Shown here: positions 26,154-40,864 of the stretch, piece by piece
Position numbering within the stretch: position 1 is the stretch's first letter
How the letters are laid out: each line of letters begins with the position of its first letter
Assembly (NCBI RefSeq): GCF_001047675.1
Contig: NZ_CP011975.1
Span: forward strand, 2,210,073 to 2,274,072
Direction: 5' to 3'
DNA length: 64,000 nt
Source of the DNA: Yersinia aleksiciae
GTDB lineage: Bacteria > Pseudomonadota > Gammaproteobacteria > Enterobacterales > Enterobacteriaceae
Program-made: the position numbers and the translations under genes
Notes under the pieces: model-generated
The model's input: only the letters and a program-made list of their open reading frames with translations
Databases searched by the model: none
Told to the model about the DNA's origin: nothing

Positions 26154-27233
26154 GTGATGAAATCAGAATCTATGTCGTCGGATAAAACAGGATCTACCCA
26201 TAATGAGCCTACTGTGGATAACGAATTAGATCTCCGTAGCCTGTGCCGCACGCTTTGGCGTGGCAAGGTGTGGATTATCGGTATGGCCATTCTTTTCGCT
26301 GCACTGGCGGTAGGGGTGTCCTATCTGGTGAAGCAACAGTGGAGCGCAACGGCCATTACTGACCGACCAACAGTCAATAATCTGGGTGGCTTTTATTCTC
26401 AGCAGCAATTTTTGCGTAATCTGGATACCCGGATTAATAGCGGTGTTGCCAGTGAGCAGCCGGGAATTTCTGACGAGGCCTACAGCGAGTTTATTACCCA
26501 GTTAGCGGCCTACGACACCCGTCGTGAGTTCTGGCTACAAAGTGATTACTACAAGCAACGGTTGGAAGGTGATGCCAAAGCAGACGCGGCATTACTGGAT
26601 GAGCTGGTGAATAACATTGTTTTCACTCCGCGTGATGACAAAAAAATACTGAACGACAGCATTAAGCTGACGGCAGAAACGGCGACAGATTCCAACAAAT
26701 TACTTCGCAGTTACATTGATTTTGCCAGCCAACGTGCGGCCAGCCATTTGAATGACGAGATTGAGGGGGCATGGGCTGCTCGTACTCAATCAATGAAAGC
26801 ACAAGTCAAACGGCAGGAAGCGGTGGCACAAGCGGTATTTGATCGTGAAGTGACTGCGGTGAAACAAGCATTGAAAGTCGCGAGCCAGCAAGGGATTAAC
26901 CGTAATCAAACGGATACCCCGGCTGAGCAGTTGCCAGACTCCAAAATGTTTATGTTAGGCAAGCCAATGCTTGAAGCTCGTCTAGAGACATTGCAGGCTA
27001 CCGGCCCAAGTTTTGATATCGATTACGATCAAAACCGCGCCATGCTGGCAACCTTGAATGTGGGTCCGACACTGGATAAAACATTCCAAACTTACCGCTA
27101 CTTGCGTACACCGGAAGATCCAGTGACTCGCGATAGTCCACGTCGTGTATTCCTACTGATTATGTGGGGCGCGATTGGGGCATTGGTCGGCGCAGGTGTG
27201 GTATTGGTTCGTCGCACCAGCACACAGCCGTAA
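26154..27233 (+). CDS. wzzE: ECA chain-length regulator
   Basis: Polysaccharide co-polymerase class 1 protein setting the modal ECA chain length. 359 residues with a first membrane segment at about 40-60 (GKVWIIGMAILFAALAVGVSYLV), a large periplasmic helical domain, and a second segment near the C-terminus (VFLLIMWGAIGALVGAGVVLVRR) preceded by the Pro-rich LRTPEDPV motif of Wzz proteins. Starts at GTG 26154 or ATG 26157. It follows wecA by 17 bp; a 159-bp gap with hairpins separates it from wecB. Confidence 0.93.
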   Translation: MMKSESMSSDKTGSTHNEPTVDNELDLRSLCRTLWRGKVWIIGMAILFAALAVGVSYLVKQQWSATAITDRPTVNNLGGFYSQQQFLRNLDTRINSGVASEQPGISDEAYSEFITQLAAYDTRREFWLQSDYYKQRLEGDAKADAALLDELVNNIVFTPRDDKKILNDSIKLTAETATDSNKLLRSYIDFASQRAASHLNDEIEGAWAARTQSMKAQVKRQEAVAQAVFDREVTAVKQALKVASQQGINRNQTDTPAEQLPDSKMFMLGKPMLEARLETLQATGPSFDIDYDQNRAMLATLNVGPTLDKTFQTYRYLRTPEDPVTRDSPRRVFLLIMWGAIGALVGAGVVLVRRTSTQP

Positions 27234-27392
27234 TTGGCCGTGTGGTTTAGATCTTAATAAATTGGCGTTGCAGCCAGACAAAAAAAGTCATGCTGCGACG
27301 TCAGGTAAGAAGCGTATAAATCGCTAATGGGCGCATCGTGCGTCCAACTTGCAGGCGTTGTCTGCGGCTAACTGACCTTAAAGAGATTCACT

Positions 27393-28523
27393 GTGAAAGT
27401 GTTGACTGTTTTTGGCACCCGGCCTGAAGCCATTAAAATGGCTCCTCTGGTGCATGCTTTGGCTCAGGATGAAGCCTTTGAATCGCGAGTTTGCGTGACG
27501 GCTCAGCATCGTGAGATGTTGGACCAAGTGCTGCGTTTATTCGAGATTCAGCCGGACTATGATTTGAATATCATGAAACCGGGACAGGACTTGACGGAAA
27601 TAACCTGCCGTATTCTGGAGGGGTTAAAGCCGGTGCTGGCTGAGTTTAAGCCAGACGTGATCTTAGTTCATGGTGATACCACCACGACACTGTCGACCAG
27701 TCTCGCTGCGTTTTATCACCGCATTCCTGTCGGCCATGTCGAAGCGGGTTTGCGCACCGGGAATCTCTACTCCCCGTGGCCAGAAGAGGCCAACCGTCAA
27801 CTGACGGGCCACCTTGCTATGTACCATTTTGCGCCGACGGAGAATTCTCGGCAAAACCTGTTACGTGAAATGGTGCCAGATAGCCGCATTTTCGTGACCG
27901 GTAATACGGTGATCGACGCGCTGTTTTGGGTCCGTGATCGGGTGATGAACAACCCGGAACTGCGGGCTAGCTTGGCGCAACGTTACCCGTTCCTCGATAC
28001 CAGTAAAAAGATGATTCTGGTCACTGGCCATCGCCGCGAGAGTTTTGGTGGTGGTTTTGAGCGGATTTGCAGCGCCTTAGCGGAAATTGCGCGTAAACAC
28101 CCTGAAGTGCAGGTGGTTTATCCGGTGCATCTCAACCCTAACGTCAGTGAGCCGGTCAACCGCATCCTGAAAGGGATTGATAATATCATTCTGATCGACC
28201 CGCAAGATTACCTACCATTCGTTTACCTGATGAATCACGCCTACCTGATCTTGACGGATTCCGGTGGTATTCAGGAAGAGGCCCCTTCATTAGGTAAGCC
28301 GGTCTTGGTTATGCGGGATACCACCGAGCGTCCGGAAGCTGTCGATTCAGGTACGGTTCTGCTGGTGGGCACTAATATTAATAAGATAGTCGATGCAGTG
28401 ACCCGCTTGCTGACTGATGAATCTGCCTATCATCAGATGACTCGGGCACATAATCCTTACGGTGACGGGCACGCCTGTCAACGCATCCTTGAAGCTTTAA
28501 AGAATCATCAGGTGACGCTATGA
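27393..28523 (+). CDS. wecB: UDP-GlcNAc 2-epimerase (non-hydrolysing)
   Basis: Makes UDP-ManNAc from UDP-GlcNAc for ECA. 376 residues, as in E. coli. Start GTG 27393 ([19 protein letters not shown]). Conserved [44 protein letters not shown] and [30 protein letters not shown]. Its stop overlaps the wecC start (ATGA). Confidence 0.97.
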   Translation: MKVLTVFGTRPEAIKMAPLVHALAQDEAFESRVCVTAQHREMLDQVLRLFEIQPDYDLNIMKPGQDLTEITCRILEGLKPVLAEFKPDVILVHGDTTTTLSTSLAAFYHRIPVGHVEAGLRTGNLYSPWPEEANRQLTGHLAMYHFAPTENSRQNLLREMVPDSRIFVTGNTVIDALFWVRDRVMNNPELRASLAQRYPFLDTSKKMILVTGHRRESFGGGFERICSALAEIARKHPEVQVVYPVHLNPNVSEPVNRILKGIDNIILIDPQDYLPFVYLMNHAYLILTDSGGIQEEAPSLGKPVLVMRDTTERPEAVDSGTVLLVGTNINKIVDAVTRLLTDESAYHQMTRAHNPYGDGHACQRILEALKNHQVTL

Positions 28524-29782
28524 GTTTTGAAACTATTTCTGTTATCGGTCTTGGGTATATTGGTCTGCCAACGGCGGCTGCGTTTGCCTCGCGCAAGAAG
28601 AAAGTGATTGGTGTCGATGTCAACGCCCATGCTGTTGAAACCATTAATCGCGGCGCGATCCATATTGTCGAACCCGATTTAGACAAAGTGGTGAAAATTG
28701 CGGTTGAAGGGGGCTACCTTCAGGCGGTGACCAAGCCACTGGCCGCAGATGCGTTTCTTATTGCCGTGCCGACACCTTTTAAAGGCGATCATGATCCCGA
28801 TATGGTTTATGTTGAGTCCGCCGCTAAATCTATCGCACCGGTACTGAAAAAGGGCGACTTGGTCATTCTGGAGTCCACCTCGCCAGTGGGTGCCACTGAA
28901 CAAATGGCACAATGGCTGGCTGAAGCCCGCCCAGACTTGAGCTTCCCACAGAATGCGGGTGAAGATGCTGACGTGAACATCTCTTACTGCCCTGAGCGCG
29001 TGTTGCCGGGTCAGGTGATGGTTGAGCTGATTCAGAACGACCGTGTGATTGGGGGTATGACGCCAAAATGTTCTGCTCGCGCCAGTGAACTGTATAAAAT
29101 CTTTTTGGAAGGCGAATGTGTGGTGACCAACTCCCGCACCGCTGAGATGTGTAAGCTGACTGAAAACAGCTTCCGCGACGTTAACATCGCTTTCGCTAAT
29201 GAGCTGTCACTGATTTGTGACGCGCAGGGCATCAATGTGTGGGAACTGATTCGTCTGGCGAATCGTCATCCACGCGTGAATATCCTGCAACCCGGCCCGG
29301 GTGTTGGCGGTCACTGTATCGCGGTTGACCCATGGTTTATCGTTTCCCAGAATCCAGAGTTGGCTCGCCTGATTCACACCGCACGTCTGGTGAATGATGG
29401 CAAACCGCTGTGGGTGGTTGACCGCGTGAAAGCGGCAGTGGCCGATTGTCTGGCCGCAACGGACAAACGCGCGTCTGAAGTGAAAATTGCCTGCTTTGGC
29501 TTAGCCTTTAAGCCAAACATTGACGATCTGCGCGAAAGCCCAGCCGTTGAAATCGCTCATTTGATCGCTGAATGGCACTCCGGCGAAACATTGGTGGTTG
29601 AACCCAATGTAGAGCAACTGCCAAAATCACTGGCAGGCCACGTGACCCTGAAAGATACCGCAACAGCATTACAGCAGGCTGATGTGCTGGTGATGTTGGT
29701 CGATCACAGCCAGTTCAAGGCCATCAAACCTGAAGATGTGAAACAAGCGTGGATTGTGGACACCAAAGGAGTATGGCGTTGA
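28520..29782 (+). CDS. wecC: UDP-N-acetyl-D-mannosamine dehydrogenase
   Basis: Oxidises UDP-ManNAc to UDP-ManNAcA with two NAD+. 420 residues. N-terminal Rossmann motif [31 protein letters not shown], and the catalytic region [16 protein letters not shown] containing the active Cys; a second Rossmann domain follows ([17 protein letters not shown]). Overlaps wecB by 4 bp and rffG by 4 bp. Confidence 0.97.
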   Translation: MSFETISVIGLGYIGLPTAAAFASRKKKVIGVDVNAHAVETINRGAIHIVEPDLDKVVKIAVEGGYLQAVTKPLAADAFLIAVPTPFKGDHDPDMVYVESAAKSIAPVLKKGDLVILESTSPVGATEQMAQWLAEARPDLSFPQNAGEDADVNISYCPERVLPGQVMVELIQNDRVIGGMTPKCSARASELYKIFLEGECVVTNSRTAEMCKLTENSFRDVNIAFANELSLICDAQGINVWELIRLANRHPRVNILQPGPGVGGHCIAVDPWFIVSQNPELARLIHTARLVNDGKPLWVVDRVKAAVADCLAATDKRASEVKIACFGLAFKPNIDDLRESPAVEIAHLIAEWHSGETLVVEPNVEQLPKSLAGHVTLKDTATALQQADVLVMLVDHSQFKAIKPEDVKQAWIVDTKGVWR

Positions 29783-30846
29783 GACGTATTCTAGTCACAG
29801 GTGGGGCCGGTTTTATCGGCTCTGCGGTGGTAAGACATATTATCGATGGCACTCCAGATAGCGTGGTGGTGGTGGATAAACTCACCTACGCCGGTAATCT
29901 GGAGTCACTGGCGGTGGTTGCAAAAAACGAGCGCTATGCATTTGAGCAGGTCGATATTTGTGATCGCGCTGAGTTAGACCGCGTTTTTGCACAATATCAG
30001 CCGGATGTGGTGATGCATCTGGCAGCGGAAAGTCACGTTGACCGCTCAATTGATGGGCCAGCGGCCTTTATCGAAACTAACGTGGTGGGCACTTACACCA
30101 TGTTAGAGGCGGCGCGTCACTACTGGCAGCAACTCAGTGCTGAGGCCAAACTGGCGTTTCGCTTCCACCACATCTCAACCGATGAAGTGTATGGCGATCT
30201 GCATGGCACCGAGGATCTGTTTACCGAAACGACCCCTTATGCGCCTAGCAGCCCCTATTCGGCCTCTAAAGCATCCAGCGACCATTTAGTCCGCGCCTGG
30301 TTACGAACCTATGGCTTACCGACCCTGGTGACCAACTGTTCAAATAACTACGGTCCGTATCATTTCCCTGAGAAATTGATCCCGCTGGTGATTTTGAATG
30401 CCTTGGCGGGCAAACCGCTGCCGGTGTATGGCAATGGCGCACAAGTCCGTGATTGGTTGTACGTCGAAGACCACGCGCGAGCGCTGTATCAAGTGGTGAC
30501 CGAAGGTGTGGTGGGTGAAACCTACAATATTGGCGGTCATAACGAGCGCAAAAATATTGAAGTGGTTGAAACTATCTGTACGCTGCTGGACGAACTGGTG
30601 CCAGAAAAACCTGCGGGTATTACTCAATACCATGACTTGATTACCTACGTCAAAGACCGGCCGGGTCACGATATGCGCTATGCCATTGATGCGGGAAAAA
30701 TTGAGCGTGAGCTAGGCTGGCGGCCACAGGAGACCTTCGAAAGTGGCATCCGCAAAACCGTACTGTGGTATTTGAATAACGAATCTTGGTGGCGTCGTGT
30801 TCAGGATGGTTCTTACGCCGGTGAGCGTCTAGGCCTGGAAAGCTGA
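29779..30846 (+). CDS. rffG: dTDP-glucose 4,6-dehydratase
   Basis: Second enzyme of dTDP-Fuc4NAc synthesis in the ECA operon. TTG 29779 is chosen: AAGGAG lies seven bases upstream, the codon overlaps the wecC TGA, and the 355-residue product equals E. coli RffG. The ATG at 29773 is too close to the Shine-Dalgarno. SDR motifs: [42 protein letters not shown] and [11 protein letters not shown] (Tyr-Lys). Confidence 0.95.
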   Translation: MRRILVTGGAGFIGSAVVRHIIDGTPDSVVVVDKLTYAGNLESLAVVAKNERYAFEQVDICDRAELDRVFAQYQPDVVMHLAAESHVDRSIDGPAAFIETNVVGTYTMLEAARHYWQQLSAEAKLAFRFHHISTDEVYGDLHGTEDLFTETTPYAPSSPYSASKASSDHLVRAWLRTYGLPTLVTNCSNNYGPYHFPEKLIPLVILNALAGKPLPVYGNGAQVRDWLYVEDHARALYQVVTEGVVGETYNIGGHNERKNIEVVETICTLLDELVPEKPAGITQYHDLITYVKDRPGHDMRYAIDAGKIERELGWRPQETFESGIRKTVLWYLNNESWWRRVQDGSYAGERLGLES

Positions 30847-30972
30847 CGGGTATCTCGTTGCGTGACTGACGATAGGTTCGGAGTCTATCAATCATTGGGA
30901 TGACGTCATTCAGTAAGTTGCATGATGTTTTTGCCGATGTATAACATCTGCCTGATGGTTTCAGGAGATTGT

Positions 30973-30993
30973 ATGTTTCAGGAGATCGAATGA
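30973..30993 (+). CDS. Six-residue mini-ORF coupled to rffH
   Basis: ATG 30973 encodes MFQEIE and its TGA overlaps the rffH ATG (ATGA). It arises from a 17-bp tandem duplication (30959-30975 and 30976-30992), each copy carrying CAGGAGAT and ending in ATG, so rffH has two stacked ribosome-binding sites. Whether it is translated is unknown. Confidence 0.35.
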   Translation: MFQEIE

Positions 30994-31871
30994 AAGGCAT
31001 AATTCTCGCTGGTGGCTCTGGCACCCGATTGCACCCCATCACCCGTGGCGTCTCTAAGCAACTGCTTCCCGTTTATGACAAGCCGATGATCTACTATCCG
31101 CTGTCAGTGCTGATGCTGGCTGGGATCCGTGATGTCCTGATCATCTCGACGCCAGAAGATCTGCCATCTTTCCAGCGCTTGCTGGGTAATGGCGACGAGT
31201 TCGGTATTAATCTGAGTTATGCCGCACAACCTAGCCCCGATGGGCTGGCGCAGGCCTTTATTATCGGCGAAGAGTTTATCGGTAATGAACCATGCTGCTT
31301 AGTGCTGGGCGATAATATCTACTTCGGTCAAGGCTTTAGCCCGAAACTGAAAGCCGTGGCGGCCCGTGAGCACGGGGCGACAGTGTTTGGCTATCAGGTC
31401 ATGGACCCAGAACGTTTTGGTGTGGTGGAGTTTGATGACAACTTCCGCGCCTTATCTATCGAAGAGAAGCCGAGCCAGCCGAAATCCAATTGGGCGGTGA
31501 CTGGGCTCTATTTCTATGACAATCAGGTGGTTGACTTCGCTAAGCAGGTTAAGCCCTCTTCCCGTGGTGAGTTGGAAATTACCAGCATCAACCAGATGTA
31601 TCTGGAACGCGGTGAGCTCACCGTTGAACTGTTAGGCCGTGGTTTCGCTTGGTTGGATACCGGCACCCATGACAGCTTGATTGAAGCCAGCACCTTTGTG
31701 CAAACCGTTGAAAAACGGCAAGGTTTCAAAATCGCCTGTCTGGAAGAGATCTCCTGGCGCAATGGTTGGCTGGATGATGACGGCGTAAGACGCGCAGCCA
31801 CCGCGCTAGCCAAAACCGGTTACGGCAAATATTTGTTGGATCTGTTACATGCCCGTCCACGCCAGTATTGA
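30990..31871 (+). CDS. rffH: Glucose-1-phosphate thymidylyltransferase (ECA)
   Basis: Forms dTDP-glucose from dTTP and glucose-1-phosphate. 293 residues from ATG 30990 ([20 protein letters not shown]), the same length as E. coli RffH; the frame extends seven codons upstream but those are not needed. Motifs [40 protein letters not shown] and [21 protein letters not shown] 143-bp gap separates it from rffG. It overlaps wecD by 23 bp. Confidence 0.96.
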   Translation: MKGIILAGGSGTRLHPITRGVSKQLLPVYDKPMIYYPLSVLMLAGIRDVLIISTPEDLPSFQRLLGNGDEFGINLSYAAQPSPDGLAQAFIIGEEFIGNEPCCLVLGDNIYFGQGFSPKLKAVAAREHGATVFGYQVMDPERFGVVEFDDNFRALSIEEKPSQPKSNWAVTGLYFYDNQVVDFAKQVKPSSRGELEITSINQMYLERGELTVELLGRGFAWLDTGTHDSLIEASTFVQTVEKRQGFKIACLEEISWRNGWLDDDGVRRAATALAKTGYGKYLLDLLHARPRQY

Positions 31872-32577
31872 GCCTTTGGCCTGGGAAAGTGAATTTTTCC
31901 AGCGCCGCAGTGCAAAACTGATTTTCTCCGACTCAGCCCCGCAACTTAATCCGGCTGAGTTGGATGCTTATACCCTTACCCAAGCCAAAGTGCCTACCCA
32001 TCGCCTTGATCTCATTGATTCCCTTGGTCAACTCGGCTTCAAATTAGTTGAAGGGGAAGTCGATCTGTCACTGGCCGTCGATATCAACACCGGGATTGGC
32101 ACGGAAAATGCTATACCTGAGGCAGATGACAAATCTAGGGTCGCCACTGCTGCGGATATTCCGCTCTTGCGCAGTGTCGCTGCTAGCACCTTCGCATTAA
32201 GCCGTTTTCGCGCACCTTGGTATGACCCACAAGACAGCGGGCGATTTTATGCGTTGTGGGCTGAAAAGGCGGTATTGGGCACCTTCGATCATCAATGCTT
32301 ATTGGTGATGAATTCGTTGGGGCAGCCTGCGGGTTTTGTGACGTTACGGGATCTGCAAGATGGCAGCGCACGTATCGGCCTGTTAGGGGTATTCCCTGAT
32401 TCGCAGGGTAAAGGTATAGGTACATCATTAATGTTGGCGGCCAAGCAGTGGTGCCATCGTCACGGGTTACCACGGTTACGGGTGGCCACGCAGATGAGCA
32501 ATATTGCTGCTTTGCGTCTTTATATTCGCAGTGGTGCGTCGATTGAGAGCACCGCGTATTGGTTATGCAGGGGATAA
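31849..32577 (+). CDS. wecD: dTDP-fucosamine acetyltransferase
   Basis: GNAT-fold enzyme that acetylates dTDP-4-amino-4,6-dideoxygalactose to dTDP-Fuc4NAc. 242 residues, somewhat longer than the 224 of E. coli WecD. The start [17 protein letters not shown] aligns with E. coli. C-terminal GNAT core with [20 protein letters not shown] (acetyl-CoA pyrophosphate loop) and [21 protein letters not shown]. It overlaps rffH and ends just before the wecE start. Confidence 0.94.
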   Translation: MPVHASIEPLAWESEFFQRRSAKLIFSDSAPQLNPAELDAYTLTQAKVPTHRLDLIDSLGQLGFKLVEGEVDLSLAVDINTGIGTENAIPEADDKSRVATAADIPLLRSVAASTFALSRFRAPWYDPQDSGRFYALWAEKAVLGTFDHQCLLVMNSLGQPAGFVTLRDLQDGSARIGLLGVFPDSQGKGIGTSLMLAAKQWCHRHGLPRLRVATQMSNIAALRLYIRSGASIESTAYWLCRG

Positions 32578-32578
32578 A

Positions 32579-33709
32579 ATGATTCCATTTAACGCTCCAC
32601 CGGTAGTGGGTACTGAACTGGGTTATATGCAGGCCGCGATGGCCAGTGGGAAATTATGTGGTGATGGTGGATTTACCCACCGCTGTCAGCAGTGGATGGA
32701 GCAGCATTTCGCTTGCCCGAAAGTCTTACTGACACCTTCTTGCACCGCCTCGCTGGAGATGGCGGCATTATTGCTGGATATCAAGCCTGGCGATGAGATC
32801 ATCATGCCAAGCTTCACTTTCGTTTCGACGGCCAATGCCTTTGTGCTCCGTGGCGCGAAAATGGTGTTTGTTGATATCCGTCCAGACACCATGAATATCG
32901 ATGAAACCAAGATTGAAGCGGCGATCACCGATAAAACCAAAGTGATCGTGCCGGTCCACTACGCGGGTGTTGCCTGCGAGATGGATACCATTATGGCGCT
33001 GGCGAAAAAATATAATCTGTTTGTGGTCGAAGATGCCGCTCAAGGTGTGATGTCCACCTACAAAGGCAAAGCACTGGGCACTATTGGTCATATTGGCTGC
33101 TTTAGCTTCCATGAGACCAAGAACTACACCGCAGGCGGTGAAGGCGGCGCGACGCTGATCAATGACCCGTCACTGATTGACCGCGCGGAAATCATCCGCG
33201 AAAAAGGCACCAACCGCAGCCAGTTCTTCCGTGGTCAGGTTGACAAATATACTTGGCGTGATATTGGCTCCAGCTATTTGATGTCTGATTTACAGGCCGC
33301 TTACCTGTGGGGCCAGTTGGAAGCTGCGCAACAAATTAACGAACGCCGTCTGGCGCTGTGGCATACCTATTACAATGCCTTCAAGCCGCTGGCTGATGCT
33401 GGGCGCATTGATTTACCGGTGATTCCAGCCGATTTAGAACAAAATGCGCACATGTTTTACCTCAAACTGCGCGACATCGACGATCGCTCTAAATTTATCA
33501 GCTTCCTAAAAGAAGCTGAGATCATGGCGGTCTTCCACTACATTCCACTGCACGCTTGTCCGGCGGGTGAAGAGTTTGGCCGCATGGCGGGTGAAGATCG
33601 CTTTACCACCCAAGAGAGTGAGCGTCTGGTTCGCCTGCCCATCTTCTATAACCTGACTGATATCAATCAGAAAACGGTCATTGATACTGTTCTGAGTTAC
33701 TTCGCCTGA
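32579..33709 (+). CDS. wecE: dTDP-4-amino-4,6-dideoxygalactose transaminase
   Basis: PLP-dependent aminotransferase of the DegT/DnrJ/EryC1 family (glutamate donor) in dTDP-Fuc4NAc synthesis. 376 residues from ATG 32579 (MIPFNAPPVVGTEL), equal to E. coli; the upstream frame overlaps wecD and is not used. Motifs: CTASLEMAALLL, PSFTFVSTANAF, VEDAAQGV, and the PLP-lysine region CFSFHETKNYTAGGEGG. Confidence 0.96.
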   Translation: MIPFNAPPVVGTELGYMQAAMASGKLCGDGGFTHRCQQWMEQHFACPKVLLTPSCTASLEMAALLLDIKPGDEIIMPSFTFVSTANAFVLRGAKMVFVDIRPDTMNIDETKIEAAITDKTKVIVPVHYAGVACEMDTIMALAKKYNLFVVEDAAQGVMSTYKGKALGTIGHIGCFSFHETKNYTAGGEGGATLINDPSLIDRAEIIREKGTNRSQFFRGQVDKYTWRDIGSSYLMSDLQAAYLWGQLEAAQQINERRLALWHTYYNAFKPLADAGRIDLPVIPADLEQNAHMFYLKLRDIDDRSKFISFLKEAEIMAVFHYIPLHACPAGEEFGRMAGEDRFTTQESERLVRLPIFYNLTDINQKTVIDTVLSYFA

Positions 33710-33710
33710 T

Positions 33711-37448
<3,738 letters not shown>

Positions 37449-37456
37449 GGATTGTA

Positions 37457-38218
37457 ATGGAACCGAATACTGCTATTCCAACCCAACAAACTGACATTCC
37501 AAAATATAATGTCCGTGGTTTCGAGATCTGGGGTTTTCGTGACATGGCTCAGACGCTGGATCACCTGCTGAGCAGCGGCCCGGTCAAAACCGGCACACTG
37601 GTGGCTATGAATGCAGAGAAATTGCTGAAAGCCGAAGACGACGCCGCACTACGTGAACTGATTAACGAGGCTGAATACCTGTATGCCGATGGTATCAGCA
37701 TGGTGCGGGCTATTCGCCGCAAATACCCGCAGGCGCAGCTCTCGCGGGTTGCAGGGGCGGACTTATGGGAAGCCTTGATGCAACGCGCAGGCCAGCAAGG
37801 GACGCCAGTCTTTTTAGTCGGTGGCAAGCCGGAAATTCTGGCTGAAACGGAAGCCAAGCTGCGAGCACAATGGAATGTGAATTTGGTGGGGAGTCAGGAT
37901 GGTTACTTCACGCCAGAACAGCGTGAGGCACTCTTTGCCCGTATTGCGGCCAGTGGCGCGGCGATTGTCACGGTTGCCATGGGATCACCTAAACAGGAGA
38001 TGTTTATGCGCGACTGCCGTAAATTCTACCCTGATGCGCTGTATATGGGTGTTGGCGGGACTTACGACGTCTTTACGGGGCACGTCAAGCGTGCGCCGAA
38101 GATCTGGCAGAACCTGGGGCTGGAGTGGCTTTATCGCCTACTGGCACAACCCAGCCGCATCCGTCGCCAATTCAAACTGCTGAAGTTTGTGGGTTACTAT
38201 TACAGTGGCCGTTTGTAA
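37457..38218 (+). CDS. wecG: UDP-ManNAcA transferase (lipid II synthesis)
   Basis: WecG/TagA/CpsF-family (GT26) enzyme that adds ManNAcA to GlcNAc-PP-undecaprenol. 253 residues. Conserved [58 protein letters not shown] and [13 protein letters not shown]. Last gene of the ECA operon, eight bases after wzyE, and followed by a hairpin. Confidence 0.95.
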   Translation: MEPNTAIPTQQTDIPKYNVRGFEIWGFRDMAQTLDHLLSSGPVKTGTLVAMNAEKLLKAEDDAALRELINEAEYLYADGISMVRAIRRKYPQAQLSRVAGADLWEALMQRAGQQGTPVFLVGGKPEILAETEAKLRAQWNVNLVGSQDGYFTPEQREALFARIAASGAAIVTVAMGSPKQEMFMRDCRKFYPDALYMGVGGTYDVFTGHVKRAPKIWQNLGLEWLYRLLAQPSRIRRQFKLLKFVGYYYSGRL

Positions 38219-38231
38219 TATTCTAAACTAA

Positions 38232-38253
38232 GCAGGGCCACCTAAGGCCCTGC
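38232..38253 (+). terminator. Hairpin at the end of the ECA operon
   Basis: GCAGGGCC and GGCCCTGC arms around ACCTAA, without a clear T tract. Possible weak terminator. Confidence 0.5.
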
Positions 38254-38550
38254 AATGATAACGATTTCATTTATCCCCCTCACTAATCCCCCTCACTGTA
38301 ATTCCATTATGGAATCAATTTAATTATTTTTATTCCATAAAGTTTTAGTTTCCTGTTTGCTAATCTGCCGCAGATACGGAACGATACGGGCCGGCTAGGG
38401 CTTTACAGTCACTCGCTCTTATTACGTTTTTAATTTGTCGTTATTAATAATTAAGCTGAATACCTTATTCAGCTGCGTAATTTATTTTTTATAACTACTA
38501 CAACCGGGGATCCGGAGCGGATACACACCAGTCGATTGACAGAGGGATAT
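38254..38550 (+). promoter_or_regulatory. yifK upstream region with a 15-bp palindrome
   Basis: No gene in about 300 bp. It contains the perfect palindrome ATTCCATTATGGAAT (38301-38315) and a half-site ATTCCATAA about 30 bp further on, in an AT-rich stretch that could bind a dimeric regulator. YifK homologues are known to be controlled by Lrp and the sRNA GcvB, but I cannot assign this site. Confidence 0.35.
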
Positions 38551-39960
38551 ATGGCAGACAACGAAGCGAAAAAAGGATTACACCGTGGGCTGGAAGCTCG
38601 GCATATCGAGTTGATAGCGCTAGGTGGCACTATTGGTGTCGGGCTGTTTATGGGATCCGCCAGCACATTGCAATGGGCCGGGCCATCGGTATTGCTGGCT
38701 TACATTATTGCTGGTTTATTTGTGTTCTTCATCATGCGCGCAATGGGCGAAATGCTCTATCTGGAGCCAGTAGCCGGCTCCTTCGCTGTGTATGCACATA
38801 AATATCTCAGCCCCTATTTCGGCTATCTGACCGCTTGGGGTTATTGGTTTATGTGGATAGCGGTGGGGATCTCCGAGATTACCGCTATTGGCGTCTACGT
38901 TCAGTTTTGGTTCCCGGAAATACCCCAATGGTTACCTGCTATCGCGGGGGTCGCCATAGTCGCACTGGCGAATCTGGCGGCGGTCAGATTATATGGCGAG
39001 TTAGAGTTCTGGTTTGCGATGATCAAGGTTACCACTATCATCGTGATGATTCTGGTGGGGCTAGGGGTCATCTTCTTCGGTTTTGGCAATCACGGCCAGC
39101 CCATTGGCTTTGATAACCTGACGGCCCACGGCGGCTTCTTTGCGGGCGGTTGGAAAGGGTTTATGTTCGCGCTGTGTATTGTGGTGGCATCCTATCAGGG
39201 TGTTGAGTTGGTCGGCATCACCGCCGGTGAAGCCCGAAACCCGCAAGTCACCTTAAAACGTGCCATCAATAATATCTTGTGGCGCATTCTGATTTTCTAT
39301 GTCGGCGCGATATTTGTCATTGTCACCATCTTCCCGTGGAACGGCATCGGCACGGAAGGCAGCCCCTTTGTGCTGACCTTCGCCAAGATAGGGATCACCG
39401 CTGCCGCAGGGATTATCAACTTTGTGGTGCTGACCGCCGCGCTATCCGGCTGTAATAGCGGCATGTACAGTGGCGGACGCATGTTGTATGCCTTGGCGAA
39501 AAACCGCCAGTTACCCGCTTGCCTGACGAAACTCTCGGCTAATGGTGTTCCGGTTAACTGCATTGCAGTCACGATCTTGTGCCTGCTGGTGGGCTCTAGC
39601 CTCAATTACATCATTCCAAATCCGCAGCAGGTGTTTGTGTATGTTTACAGCGCCAGCGTCTTGCCGGGCATGGTACCGTGGTTTGTGGTGCTGGTGAGCC
39701 AGCTACGTTTCCGGCAGGTACATAAAGAGGCACTGAAACAGCATCCGTTCAAATCGATCATGTTCCCGTACGTCAACTACCTCACCATCGCCTTTTTGCT
39801 TTGTGTTCTGGTGGGGATGGGGATTAACCCAGAGACGCGTCTATCGCTATTAGCGGGGGCAATTTTCTTAGGATTAGTGACGGTAGGCTATTTCGGCCTA
39901 AAAGTACGCACAACTGACACCCCTGTGGTTTCAAGGACGAAGGAGATAGAACGCCTATAA
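38551..39960 (+). CDS. yifK: APC-family amino acid permease (YifK/ThrP)
   Basis: 469-residue inner-membrane transporter with about 12 segments. APC signature near the N-terminus: [29 protein letters not shown]. Closely follows E. coli YifK (ThrP), reported as a threonine/serine transporter; substrate is inferred. ATG 38551 has GAGGGATAT upstream; the frame starts five codons earlier without a better site. Encoded between the ECA operon and the tRNA cluster, the conserved position. Confidence 0.93.
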   Translation: MADNEAKKGLHRGLEARHIELIALGGTIGVGLFMGSASTLQWAGPSVLLAYIIAGLFVFFIMRAMGEMLYLEPVAGSFAVYAHKYLSPYFGYLTAWGYWFMWIAVGISEITAIGVYVQFWFPEIPQWLPAIAGVAIVALANLAAVRLYGELEFWFAMIKVTTIIVMILVGLGVIFFGFGNHGQPIGFDNLTAHGGFFAGGWKGFMFALCIVVASYQGVELVGITAGEARNPQVTLKRAINNILWRILIFYVGAIFVIVTIFPWNGIGTEGSPFVLTFAKIGITAAAGIINFVVLTAALSGCNSGMYSGGRMLYALAKNRQLPACLTKLSANGVPVNCIAVTILCLLVGSSLNYIIPNPQQVFVYVYSASVLPGMVPWFVVLVSQLRFRQVHKEALKQHPFKSIMFPYVNYLTIAFLLCVLVGMGINPETRLSLLAGAIFLGLVTVGYFGLKVRTTDTPVVSRTKEIERL

Positions 39961-40108
39961 AACCAGCGAACGAGGTGAGGTGAGGGCTACCAATGGCTGA
40001 CTTTTGTGGCAGACTGTGCAAAGCGTAAGCAAACACGCCATTTCTTCTAAAAAAGCACTAGACAGCCAAGTATTAAAACCGTAGTATCCTCACCCGCAAC
40101 GGCGCTAA

Positions 40109-40185
<77 letters not shown>

Positions 40186-40261
40186 TTAATTTTGTGTGCA
40201 AGAGCTGCGGTGGTAAGATTGCCGCGTACGACGAGTACGAAGTAAGTTGTAAAGAAGTTAT

Positions 40262-40338
40262 GGTGGCTATAGCTCAGTTGGTAGAGCCCTGGATTGTGAT
40301 TCCAGTTGTCGTGGGTTCGAGCCCCATTAGCCACCCCA
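40262..40338 (+). tRNA. hisR: tRNA-His (anticodon GTG)
   Basis: 77 bases counting the G-1 specific to tRNA-His and encoded CCA. Acceptor GGTGGCTA pairs with TAGCCACC; anticodon loop GATTGTGATT. Confidence 0.97.
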
Positions 40339-40353
40339 AATTTTGTGGAACAT

Positions 40354-40440
40354 GCGATGGTGGCGGAATTGGTAGACGCGCTAGCTTCAGGTGTTAGTGT
40401 CCTTACGGACGTGAGGGTTCAAGTCCCTCCCTTCGCACCA
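40354..40440 (+). tRNA. leuT: tRNA-Leu (anticodon CAG)
   Basis: 87-base class II tRNA with a long variable arm and encoded CCA; anticodon in GCTTCAGGTG. The fifth acceptor pair is T:T here, whereas the E. coli homologue has A:C at this position. Confidence 0.96.
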
Positions 40441-40514
40441 CACAAACATGTAGATTTTATTAAGATTTACATGGACATAGGTCGAAAGACCTTGTAGAGT
40501 AAGAAGCAAGAAAT

Positions 40515-40591
40515 CGGCGAGTAGCGCAGCTTGGTAGCGCAACTGGTTTGGGACCAGTGGGTCGGAGGTTCGAATCCTCTCTCGCCGACCA
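40515..40591 (+). tRNA. proM: tRNA-Pro (anticodon TGG)
   Basis: 77 bases with encoded CCA. Acceptor CGGCGAG pairs with CTCGCCG; anticodon loop GTTTGGGAC. Last of the tRNA operon, 11 bases before the terminator stem. Confidence 0.97.
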
Positions 40592-40602
40592 ATTTCAGAA
40601 GA

Positions 40603-40627
40603 AACCCCGCAATGCGGGGTTTTTTTT
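40603..40627 (+). terminator. Terminator of the tRNA operon
   Basis: AACCCCGC and GCGGGGTT arms around AAT, then a run of eight T. Confidence 0.92.
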
Positions 40628-40832
40628 CGTCTCTAGTTTGTCTGGATAATCTCACGTTCCCATAATTCCCATCCATAACCACTCATATCCATTAATCCTA
40701 TCCCAGCCTTGTTCACGGCTAACGGCGCTCTATCACGCTCATTTTCTTTTGCCCCAAACTTTGTTGCCACCCTTTGATCAAATCAGACGGTTAGACTGGC
40801 TTGGCCTGTGATTTATCCTCTCAGATCATAAG

Positions 40833-40850
40833 TGTTGGTTTTCCGCGACA
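40833..40850. promoter_or_regulatory. GlrR-like activator site 1
   Basis: TGTT-N10-GACA, one mismatch to the GlrR (YfhA) consensus TGTC-N10-GACA, about 265 bp upstream of glmZ. Confidence 0.6.
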
Positions 40851-40864
40851 AAAGACCCATGCTT

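Noticed and set aside
27234-27392. Promoter or sRNA between wzzE and wecB
   Set aside because: Small hairpins are present (for example GGGCGCA/TGCGTCC) but no promoter elements or recognisable RNA family, so nothing is called.
40194-40497. Plus-strand frames across the tRNA cluster
   Set aside because: They read through tRNA-His and tRNA-Leu; the conserved product is the tRNA.
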